This document shows positions 1 through 6,947 of a stretch of DNA of 13,617 bases, piece after piece. Position numbers and translations under genes: made by a program. Every line of letters begins with the position of its first letter. Position 1 is the first letter of the stretch. Location of the stretch: the NCBI GenBank assembly GCA_044432805.1, contig JAWXUI010000027.1, positions 1 to 13,617 of the forward strand, read 5' to 3'. The stretch comes from CAYJEO01 sp044432805 (GTDB taxonomy: Bacteria; Bacillota_I; Bacilli_A; RF39; UBA660). The notes under the pieces are model-generated. The model saw only the letters and a program-made list of their open reading frames with translations, did not search any database and was not told where the DNA came from.

Positions 1-3000
1 CAAGCCCAAAAATATTATGATAGTTTATTAAATATGATTAATGCTGATGATATTTTATTTTTCCCATGTGATGATATTGTAGCAACAAGTTTTATGATAT
101 CTTCAAATGATTTTAAATTCGAAAGAATAAATACAATTAAAGAGTTAACTAAAGGTACTAAAAAAATTATTATTACTAATTTTAGTGGTATTACTAAATT
201 TAATATTCCATTAGATATATGGAAAGATAATATTATTACTATTAACAAAGAAGAAATTGATAGAGAATTATTAATTAATAAATTAGTTAAAATAGGATAT
301 AAGAAAACATATACTGTATATAAAACAGGAGAGTTCTCTGTTAGAGGAAGTATAATCGATATATTCCCATTAAATTATGAAAATCCAATAAGACTAGATT
401 TCTTTGGTGATGAATGTGATGATATAAAAGAATTCAGTGTTGATTCACAGTTATCAATAAGTAAATTAAATAGTGTTGAAGTAATTCCTGTTACAGAATT
501 TTTCTATGATGATACTTTACTTAAAGATTCATTAAGTAAAATTAATATTACTGATGATATAAGATTAGATATTAACAATTTAGAGATAAGAGAAAAAATT
601 GATTCATTAAATCACTATCTTCCATACTTTTATGATCCAACATCAATTATTAATATGATTGATTCAAAAGTATATATTCAAGATATTGATAAAATGAATG
701 CTTTATATTTAAAAAGTTTAACTGATTTAAAAGAGTTTTTAAATGAAGAATTAAAACATAAATATTTTTTTACTATTGATGAGTTAGTAAATGATAAGAT
801 GTTTTATATTGATGGAGTTACATCACACGATAATCAAACAATAATTCATAATAAAGATTTAGAATATTATAATGGAAATTTTAGAAGACTTCTGAATGAT
901 ATTAAACAATACCTTAATATTAAATATATTTATATTTCATTAAACAATATAGATAGATTAAAACGAGTAAAAGAATTCTTATTAGATAATGGTATTCCTT
1001 ATCAAACATTAAATAAAGAAAATAATCCTAAAGTAGAATTTGTTAATTTTACTACACATTATGCATTACCATTAGATTCAAATACACTTAATGTATTAAT
1101 ACTAAACGAAGAAGCATTATATACAACTACAATTGAAAAGAAGAAAATTAAATATAAATCTTTATTTTCTAATTCAACAAAAATATCAAAACATGATGAA
1201 TTAAAAATCAATGACTATATTGTACATTACGATTATGGAATTGGTAAATATATTGGAATTAAAGTAATGGAGAAAAATGGTTTATTCAGAGATTACCTAC
1301 AGTTACAGTATCAAGGTACAGATATACTTTATATTCCAATTGAAAAAATTGATAAAGTACAAAAGTATAATGTAATAGAAGGTAGAGAACCTGCTTTAAC
1401 TAAACTTGGAAGTTCGACATGGACTAAAACTAAAAAGAAAGTACTAGCTAAAGTAAAAGAAACATCTGAAAGATTAATTAAATTATATGCACAAAGAAAT
1501 CAAGCAGTAGGTTTTCAATATTCAAGTGATGATGAACTACAAGTAGAGTTTGAAAAAACATTTGGATATGATTTAACTCTAGATCAGTTTAAAGCAATTC
1601 AAGCAGTAAAAGAAGATATGGAATCTACTAAACCAATGGATAGACTTATTTGCGGGGATGTTGGATTCGGTAAAACAGAAGTAGCAATTAGAGCAGCATT
1701 TAAAGCAATCATGGATAAAAAACAAGTTGCTTATCTTGCTCCAACTACACTCCTTACAAGACAACACTTTTACTCATTTAAAACTAGAATGTCTACTTTT
1801 GGAATTAATGTTGAATTATTAAATAGATTTGTTACAGCAAAAAGAACAAAAGAAATAATCCAAGGACTTGCTGATGGTACTGTTGATTGCGTTGTTGGGA
1901 CACATAGATTATTATCTAAAGATATTATATTTAAAGATTTAGGATTATTAATAACGGATGAAGAACAACGTTTTGGTGTTACTCATAAAGAAAGAATAAA
2001 AGAAATAAAATTAAATATAGATACATTAACTTTAACAGCTACACCAATACCAAGAACATTACAAATGTCTATTATGGGAATAAAAGATTTATCTACAATT
2101 GAAACACCACCTAAAAATAGATATCCTGTACAAACATATGTAACACAACGTAATGATTCAATTATAAAAGAAGCAGTTGAAAGAGAAATTATTCGTGGTG
2201 GTCAAGTATTTTATATGTATAACTATAAAGATGATATTATCGATATTGCTGCACATGTAAATAAATTAGTACCTGAAGCTAAAATTGTAACAGCTCATGG
2301 ATCAATGAGTAAAAATGAATTAGAAGATACTATTCAAGATTTCATCGATAAAAAATATGATGTATTAGTATGTACTACTATAATTGAAACAGGTATTGAT
2401 ATACCTGATACAAATACATTATTAATACATGATGCAGATCAATTAGGATTATCACAGTTATATCAGTTAAGAGGAAGAGTAGGTAGAAGTGATAAAATCG
2501 CTTATGCTTATTTAATGTATGATAATAAAAAAGTATTAACTGAACAAGCAACAAAGAGATTAGAATCAATTCAAGAGTTTACTGAACTAGGAAGTGGATA
2601 TCAAATTGCTATGCAAGATCTTGCTATTAGAGGAGCAGGAGATGTACTTGGTGAACAACAATCAGGATTTATGGATAACATCGGTGTTGAGTTATATTTA
2701 AAAATATTAAATGATACATTAAAAGAATTAAAGAATCCTGTTGTAGTAGAAGAACCTGTTACTGAATTCAAACAAATATATTCTAATAGAACAATTGATA
2801 ATGAATACATTAATAATGAAGATGCTAAATTAGAAATTCATAGTAAAATTAAAACATTAACTTCAGTAAATAATTTAGTTAAATTACAACTAGAATTAGA
2901 AGATAGATTTGGTAAATTTGATAATGAATTACTATCATATATGTATGAAAAACTATTCTTTAATCTATGTCATAAATTAACTATTTATGATATTAAGGAT

Positions 3001-3216
3001 AATTTTAGAGAGAAAAGATTAACTATCTCAAGTAAAACAACAAGCAAATTAAATCCAGAAAAATTGTATAAATTAATATATGATTCAAATATAGCAAACA
3101 TAAAATATGTGATTGATGAATTTATTATTATAATTGATTTATCGCATAACAAAGACAATATTTGGTTACCTGATACTTGTAAATTATTAGATAAGATTAT
3201 CAATTTACTAAATTAA
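1..3216 (+). CDS. mfd: Transcription-repair coupling factor Mfd (5' end outside window)
   Basis: Mfd is a cytoplasmic DNA translocase that pushes stalled RNA polymerase off damaged template and recruits UvrA for nucleotide excision repair. The frame is open from base 1 (it reads QAQKYYDSLLN before the first ATG at 34), so the true start lies upstream. The 1071 visible residues compare with about 1150-1180 in the family, so roughly 80-110 N-terminal residues are missing. Counting from base 1, the order is: UvrB-like N-terminal modules; an RNA-polymerase-interacting CarD-like domain near residues 398-465 (KINDYIVHYDYGIGKY); helicase Walker A GDVGFGKT at 552-559; DEEQRFG at 653-659; motif III TATPIPRT; motif VI QLRGRVGRS; the DLAIRGAGDVLGEQQSG region; and a C-terminal TRCF domain. 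No frameshift is seen. spoVT follows 55 bp downstream, as in Bacillus. Identity is very secure. Confidence 0.97.
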   Translation, partial: QAQKYYDSLLNMINADDILFFPCDDIVATSFMISSNDFKFERINTIKELTKGTKKIIITNFSGITKFNIPLDIWKDNIITINKEEIDRELLINKLVKIGYKKTYTVYKTGEFSVRGSIIDIFPLNYENPIRLDFFGDECDDIKEFSVDSQLSISKLNSVEVIPVTEFFYDDTLLKDSLSKINITDDIRLDINNLEIREKIDSLNHYLPYFYDPTSIINMIDSKVYIQDIDKMNALYLKSLTDLKEFLNEELKHKYFFTIDELVNDKMFYIDGVTSHDNQTIIHNKDLEYYNGNFRRLLNDIKQYLNIKYIYISLNNIDRLKRVKEFLLDNGIPYQTLNKENNPKVEFVNFTTHYALPLDSNTLNVLILNEEALYTTTIEKKKIKYKSLFSNSTKISKHDELKINDYIVHYDYGIGKYIGIKVMEKNGLFRDYLQLQYQGTDILYIPIEKIDKVQKYNVIEGREPALTKLGSSTWTKTKKKVLAKVKETSERLIKLYAQRNQAVGFQYSSDDELQVEFEKTFGYDLTLDQFKAIQAVKEDMESTKPMDRLICGDVGFGKTEVAIRAAFKAIMDKKQVAYLAPTTLLTRQHFYSFKTRMSTFGINVELLNRFVTAKRTKEIIQGLADGTVDCVVGTHRLLSKDIIFKDLGLLITDEEQRFGVTHKERIKEIKLNIDTLTLTATPIPRTLQMSIMGIKDLSTIETPPKNRYPVQTYVTQRNDSIIKEAVEREIIRGGQVFYMYNYKDDIIDIAAHVNKLVPEAKIVTAHGSMSKNELEDTIQDFIDKKYDVLVCTTIIETGIDIPDTNTLLIHDADQLGLSQLYQLRGRVGRSDKIAYAYLMYDNKKVLTEQATKRLESIQEFTELGSGYQIAMQDLAIRGAGDVLGEQQSGFMDNIGVELYLKILNDTLKELKNPVVVEEPVTEFKQIYSNRTIDNEYINNEDAKLEIHSKIKTLTSVNNLVKLQLELEDRFGKFDNELLSYMYEKLFFNLCHKLTIYDIKDNFREKRLTISSKTTSKLNPEKLYKLIYDSNIANIKYVIDEFIIIIDLSHNKDNIWLPDTCKLLDKIINLLN

Positions 3217-3220
3217 TTTA

Positions 3221-3250
3221 TAACAAAGTATATATTTACATTTTTTGTTA
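3221..3250. repeat. Inverted repeat in the mfd-spoVT spacer
   Basis: TAACAAA (3221-3227) and TTTGTTA (3244-3250) form a perfect 7-bp inverted repeat with a 16-nt AT-rich centre. It lies just after the mfd stop and 21 bp before the spoVT start. No T-tract follows, so it is a poor Rho-independent terminator. It could be a regulator site for spoVT. I could not find a convincing -35/-10 pair for spoVT in this 55-bp gap. Confidence 0.35.
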
Positions 3251-3271
3251 ATAATATTTGTGGTGATATAA

Positions 3272-3778
3272 ATGAAAGAAACTGGTGTAATAAGAAGGAT
3301 AGATGAATTAGGTAGAATCGTTATACCTAAAGAGATTAGAAAAAAGTTAAAAATACGTAATGGAGATTCAATAGATATCTATATTGATCAAGATAAAATA
3401 GTACTTCAAAAATATAGTGCATTAAAAGATTTAGATACAGTAATAACAATTTTATTAGATACTTTGAAGAAAGTATATGGGGCTAAAATTGTTATTACGG
3501 ATATGACAAAAGTTATTGCAACTACTGTTAAAGAAATTCCATTAAATGAATTATCAGAAGAATACATTAAACTAATTGAAAAGAAAAAAGAGACTGATTT
3601 AAATAAATCAAGCATAACATTAAATAATGAATATATATTAAATACATATTCAAAAGTTTTACCAATTGTTATATATGGAGATTTATTTGGTTCAATTTTA
3701 ATAATGGATTGTACTAATAAATCAATTGAAATACTTAATTTGATAAATTCATTCATATCTGATTACATTGAAACATAA
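3272..3778 (+). CDS. spoVT: SpoVT-like AbrB/GAF transcriptional regulator
   Basis: This is a DNA-binding regulator of the AbrB/SpoVT family. In Bacillus, SpoVT tunes sigma-G-dependent forespore genes. Residues 1-50 form the swapped-hairpin AbrB domain, with the hallmark run TGVIRRIDELGRIVIPKEIR and then the GDSIDIYID strand pair. Residues about 55-165 resemble the GAF-like sensor domain that makes SpoVT longer than AbrB. The length of 168 aa compares with about 178 in Bacillus SpoVT. The ATG is supported by GGTGAT, complementary to the 3' end of 16S rRNA, 6 nt upstream. The position directly after mfd matches the Bacillus gene order, which strengthens the name. murJ/yabN, which follow in Bacillus, are absent here. 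Whether the host still sporulates cannot be told from this window; the protein could serve as a general regulator. Confidence 0.88.
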   Translation: MKETGVIRRIDELGRIVIPKEIRKKLKIRNGDSIDIYIDQDKIVLQKYSALKDLDTVITILLDTLKKVYGAKIVITDMTKVIATTVKEIPLNELSEEYIKLIEKKKETDLNKSSITLNNEYILNTYSKVLPIVIYGDLFGSILIMDCTNKSIEILNLINSFISDYIET

Positions 3779-3781
3779 AAT

Positions 3782-3808
3782 AAAAGACAATTAATTTTGT
3801 CTTTTTTT
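3782..3808 (+). terminator. Rho-independent terminator after spoVT
   Basis: Stem AAAAGACAA (3782-3790) pairs with TTGTCTTTT (3797-3805) around a 6-nt TTAATT loop. The 3' arm runs into a 7-T tract ending at 3808. It starts 4 bp after the spoVT stop and separates it from the next promoter. Confidence 0.8.
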
Positions 3809-3809
3809 G

Positions 3810-3838
3810 TTGTATTTTTACGATAAATATCATACAAT
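3810..3838 (+). promoter_or_regulatory. Predicted promoter of the DUF2238-like gene
   Basis: A -35 box TTGTAT (3810-3815) and a -10 box TACAAT (3833-3838) are separated by exactly 17 bp, just past the spoVT terminator and 62 bp before the ATG at 3901. TTGTAT (3810-3815) and ATACAA (3832-3837) are also an inverted repeat, so the same DNA could be read as a regulator site. Prediction from consensus only. Confidence 0.55.
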
Positions 3839-3872
3839 ACATAAAGAGAGAAAATTAAAGGAAGTAAAAAGA

Positions 3873-3923
3873 ATGAGATATAATTACAAAGGAGACAATT
3901 ATGTTAAATTCAAAAAAAAGTAA
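3873..3923 (+). CDS. Possible 16-codon leader ORF overlapping the next gene
   Basis: An ATG at 3873 opens a 16-residue frame (MRYNYKGDNYVKFKKK) ending in TAA at 3921-3923. An SD-like AAAGGAA (3857-3863) lies 9 nt upstream. The frame runs through the ribosome binding site and start of the following membrane-protein gene (ATG 3901) in another register. If translated, it would bring ribosomes across that start and could couple or interfere with its translation. The peptide is basic and matches no family I recognise. It may be chance in AT-rich leader DNA. Confidence 0.25.
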   Translation: MRYNYKGDNYVKFKKK

Positions 3924-4626
3924 TATATTATTTATATTCATTCAAATTTTATCATTAACAATTATGGTAATGTGTGTATTAGGAGTATTCATTACAAAAG
4001 ATGACGATAGACAAGCAAGATATTTTTTCAATTTCTTTACTATCTTATGGCTATTCTTAGTTACATTTATTCCACGTATATTAAAGAAAAAAATTAAATT
4101 AGCAGTACCAGATCCAATATTAGTAATATTTTTAGTATTCTGTATTTGTCACTTCTTATTAGGTGAAGCTGGACATTTCTATTTATATGTACCGCATTGG
4201 GATACAATGTTACACTTAATCGGTGGAGCAGTAACTGCAATACTAGGATTTTGTTTAATAGGTTTATTTAATGATATTCAAAAAATTGATGTTAAACTAT
4301 CACCATTCTTTTTAGCATTATTCGCAATATGCTTCACTATTACAGTTGGAGTTGTATGGGAAATATTTGAATTCGCATCAGATGTGATTACAGGTTCTAA
4401 TATGCAAAGATATATGGATAGTGTAACAGGTGAAGTATTTGTTGGGATTGCTGCTTTAAAAGATACAATGAAAGATTTAATACTTGAATCAATTAGTGCT
4501 GTAGTTGTTGGGATGATTTACATTTTTAATACTAAATTTAGAGATAGTATTGATAATTTCAAAATGAAAAGAATTCGTGATGAAGAAAATAAAGAAGTAA
4601 ACAAAACAGTACAAATCGAAGAATAA
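3901..4626 (+). CDS. DUF2238/YjdF-like polytopic membrane protein
   Basis: This is an integral membrane protein of unknown function. I see about six hydrophobic spans near residues 11-31, 43-61, 71-88, 103-123, 134-155 and 194-212, followed by a charged cytoplasmic tail. The pattern resembles DUF2238 (YjdF-like) proteins: HWDTMLHLIGG at 99-109, VVWEIFEF at 151-158 and the LKDTMKDLI segment at 186-194. Polar residues in or beside the spans (H84, E89, H92, H99, D101, H105, E154, E157) could form a buried site or ion path; that is inference. The ATG is well supported by AAAGGAG starting at 3888, about 6 nt upstream. It is a single-gene unit with its own promoter and terminator, and nothing nearby fixes its role. 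The family call is by eye and moderately sure. Confidence 0.65.
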   Translation: MLNSKKSNILFIFIQILSLTIMVMCVLGVFITKDDDRQARYFFNFFTILWLFLVTFIPRILKKKIKLAVPDPILVIFLVFCICHFLLGEAGHFYLYVPHWDTMLHLIGGAVTAILGFCLIGLFNDIQKIDVKLSPFFLALFAICFTITVGVVWEIFEFASDVITGSNMQRYMDSVTGEVFVGIAALKDTMKDLILESISAVVVGMIYIFNTKFRDSIDNFKMKRIRDEENKEVNKTVQIEE

Positions 4627-4637
4627 TATATGAACAT

Positions 4638-4668
4638 AAAAAAGAGTTTTTAAATAAACTCTTTTTTT
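4638..4668 (+). terminator. Rho-independent terminator after the DUF2238-like gene
   Basis: A 12-bp A/T-rich stem AAAAAAGAGTTT (4638-4649) pairs with AAACTCTTTTTT (4656-4667) around a 6-nt loop. The 3' arm is itself the T-tract. It ends 10 bp before the palindromic operator of the next operon. Confidence 0.8.
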
Positions 4669-4678
4669 ATATTTATAT

Positions 4679-4698
4679 TGTGTCAACTAATTGACACA
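4679..4698. promoter_or_regulatory. Candidate MarR operator palindrome
   Basis: TGTGTCAA (4679-4686) and TTGACACA (4691-4698) are perfect 8-bp inverted arms around a 4-bp centre CTAA. The right arm contains the -35 box TTGACA (4691-4696) of the MarR-ABC operon promoter. A dimeric regulator bound here would block RNA polymerase. The size, symmetry and placement upstream of a marR gene are typical of MarR autoregulatory operators. I noticed no second copy in the window. Confidence 0.7.
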
Positions 4699-4719
4699 TT
4701 AGAATTAAAATGTTAAAAT
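4691..4719 (+). promoter_or_regulatory. Strong promoter of the MarR-ABC exporter operon
   Basis: A perfect -35 TTGACA (4691-4696), a 17-bp spacer and -10 TAAAAT (4714-4719) preceded by TGT (4711-4713), an extended -10. Transcription would begin near 4726, about 20 bp before the TTG start. It is the best promoter match in the window, fitting an operon that is strong when derepressed. Confidence 0.8.
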
Positions 4720-4744
4720 TAGTAAGATTGAAAGGAGTATGACA

Positions 4745-5179
4745 TTGAATAAAAAAATAGAAACATTACAACGAATCCTTCAATTAAGCGAATTCGTTAA
4801 ATTTAATGGTAAAGATAGAAAAAATCACCATAGGCTTAAAACTGATTTAGGTAAATCAAGTAAGAGAATAATATGGTTATTAAAAAGAAATGGACCTTTA
4901 AATCAAAGACAAATATCAAAAGAATTAAATATTAGTCCACAAGCTATATCTGAAGCTGTTAAAAAATTAGAAACAGCGAATTTCATTATAAAAGAAATAA
5001 TTAACAAAAATGAAACACAAATAAAGTTAACTGAATTAGGTGAACAACATGCACTTATAATAAAAGAAAGAATACAAAAGCATGCTGATTCATTATTAAG
5101 TGAATTTGAAGATGAAGAACTTCAAGTAGTAATAGACTTTATAAATAAGATAATAAATAAGGAGAAAAAAGATGTTTAA
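4745..5179 (+). CDS. MarR-family transcriptional regulator of the ABC exporter operon
   Basis: A winged-helix regulator of 144 aa, normal length for MarR proteins, which act as dimers and usually release DNA on binding a small ligand. Residues 53-76 form the helix-turn-helix (NQRQISKELNISPQAISEAVKKLE), 84-95 the wing, and both ends are helical and probably form the dimer interface. I chose TTG at 4745. The only SD, AAAGGAG (4731-4737), sits 7 nt before it but just 1 nt before the ATG at 4739, which would be too close. The gene overlaps the first ABC gene by 8 bp and follows a promoter embedded in a palindrome. It most likely represses its own operon and senses a substrate of the exporter; that is inference from context. 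Family call is secure, ligand unknown. Confidence 0.88.
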   Translation: MNKKIETLQRILQLSEFVKFNGKDRKNHHRLKTDLGKSSKRIIWLLKRNGPLNQRQISKELNISPQAISEAVKKLETANFIIKEIINKNETQIKLTELGEQHALIIKERIQKHADSLLSEFEDEELQVVIDFINKIINKEKKDV

Positions 5180-6947
5180 GTTAATGAAGAACTCTTTAAG
5201 AGAGTACAAAATTTATGCAATATTAACACCACTAGTTGTATTACTAGAAGTGTTTATAGAAGTTTCATTACCAATGCTTGTTGCAAATATCACAAATGAA
5301 TTTAATAAAGGTGGTATGGAAGTAAATAAATTAGTAATGTACGGATTAATATTACTTGCACTTGCTGGTACATCATTATGTCTAGGTGTTTTATCTGGAA
5401 GATTTAGTGCATTAGGTGCTACAGGTTTTGCTAAGAACTTAAGAAAAGATGTATATACAAATGTACAAAACTTTTCATTTAAAGATGTAGACCAATTTTC
5501 TAACTCAAGTTTAGTTACACGATTAACAACAGATATTACTAATATTCAAAATTCATATGCAATGATTACAAGAGTTGCAATAAGAGTACCAATGTTATTA
5601 ATAATGAGTATTGTAATGGCATTTGTTGTATCACCAGAAATGGCAATGTACTTTGTAATTGTAATGCCAATAATGGCTGGTGGTTTATTATTAATTGTAA
5701 GTAGAGTATTCCCTCTATTTGATAGAATATTCCCTAAATATGATAAATTGAATAAATCTATTCAAGAAAATATTAAAGGTATTAGAGTTGTTAAAACATT
5801 CTCTACTGAAGATAAAGAAAGAAGTAATTTTGAAGAAAAAGCACGTGATATCCAAAGAGATTTTACTAAAGCAGAAAAAATTATTTCTCTAAACTCACCA
5901 TTAATGTCATTCTCAATGTTTGCAATCCAAATGCTTATTTATGGATTTGGTTCTAAATTAATTGTTGAATCATTTGAAGTAGAGTTAGCTCAAGGTGATT
6001 TATCTGCATTATTAACATATAGTACTACAATGCTTATGGCATTAATGATGTTAATGATGGTATTCGCTATGATATCTATTTCAAGAACAAACTGTAAACG
6101 TGTATTAGAAGTTATTGAATATGTCCCAACAATGGAAGATCACAATGAAGTAACAGAAGTTAAATCAGGAGAAATAGAATTTAAAAAGGTAAACTTTAGA
6201 TATAAAGATTCTTCAGAAAAAAATACATTAGATAATTTCAATATCCATATTAAAGCTGGATTACAAATTGGTATTATTGGTGGTACTGGTTCTGGTAAAT
6301 CATCATTCGTTAATTTAATTCCTAGATTATACGATATTAATGAAGGTGAATTATTAATTGGTGGAGTAAGTGTATCTGATTATAATTTAGAAGCACTAAG
6401 AGACCAAGTAGCAGTAGTGTTACAAAAAAATGTATTATTTAGTGGAACTATTAGAGAAAATTTAAAATGGGGAAATGAAAATGCAACTGATGAAGAAATC
6501 ATGGAAGCATGCGATAACGCATGTTGTACTGAATTCCTTAAAAAGTTCCCTGATGGTTTAGATACAATGATCGAACAAGGTGGTATGAATGTATCTGGTG
6601 GACAAAAACAACGTTTATGTATCGCAAGAGCATTACTTAAAAATCCAAAAATTATTATTTTAGATGATTCAACATCAGCTGTAGATACTAAAACAGATAT
6701 GATGATTAATGATGCATTTAAACAAAACTTAAAAGATACTACAAAATTAATTATCTCTCAAAGAATTTCATCAATTGAAAAATGTGATTCAATTATTGTA
6801 TTAGATGAAGGTAAAATCACTGGATTTGACACTCATGCTAATTTAATTAAAAACAATGTAATTTATAAAGAAATTTATGATGTACAAATGCAAAACAAAT
6901 CTACTGATGATACAGTAGAAGCGAAAGGAGATGAAACTAATGAATAA
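5172..6947 (+). CDS. ABC exporter half-transporter, degenerate-site subunit
   Basis: An integral membrane exporter subunit of 591 aa (one TMD plus one NBD), the usual length. A six-helix type I exporter TMD spans about residues 13-310. The NBD has Walker A GGTGSGKS (K376), Q-loop Q418 and a canonical signature SGGQ at 475-478. Walker B reads LDDSTSAVD, with Asp499 where the catalytic Glu normally sits, and the H-loop His is Gln530 (ISQRIS). These changes mark the degenerate-site partner of heterodimeric exporters such as TM287 of TM287/288 or BmrC of BmrCD. It cannot be an efficient homodimeric ATPase and should pair with the next gene product. The start is fixed by AAGGAG (5159-5164) 7 nt upstream, overlapping the MarR gene by 8 bp. 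Substrate unknown; drug or lipid-like compounds are likely for the family. Confidence 0.93.
   Translation: MFKLMKNSLREYKIYAILTPLVVLLEVFIEVSLPMLVANITNEFNKGGMEVNKLVMYGLILLALAGTSLCLGVLSGRFSALGATGFAKNLRKDVYTNVQNFSFKDVDQFSNSSLVTRLTTDITNIQNSYAMITRVAIRVPMLLIMSIVMAFVVSPEMAMYFVIVMPIMAGGLLLIVSRVFPLFDRIFPKYDKLNKSIQENIKGIRVVKTFSTEDKERSNFEEKARDIQRDFTKAEKIISLNSPLMSFSMFAIQMLIYGFGSKLIVESFEVELAQGDLSALLTYSTTMLMALMMLMMVFAMISISRTNCKRVLEVIEYVPTMEDHNEVTEVKSGEIEFKKVNFRYKDSSEKNTLDNFNIHIKAGLQIGIIGGTGSGKSSFVNLIPRLYDINEGELLIGGVSVSDYNLEALRDQVAVVLQKNVLFSGTIRENLKWGNENATDEEIMEACDNACCTEFLKKFPDGLDTMIEQGGMNVSGGQKQRLCIARALLKNPKIIILDDSTSAVDTKTDMMINDAFKQNLKDTTKLIISQRISSIEKCDSIIVLDEGKITGFDTHANLIKNNVIYKEIYDVQMQNKSTDDTVEAKGDETNE

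Noticed and set aside
3406..3756. A 116-codon open frame on the minus strand inside spoVT
   Set aside because: It lies wholly within a well-identified gene, has no SD, and its protein resembles no family. AT-rich coding DNA with few stops on the opposite strand explains it, as for the other short minus-strand frames within mfd and the ABC genes.
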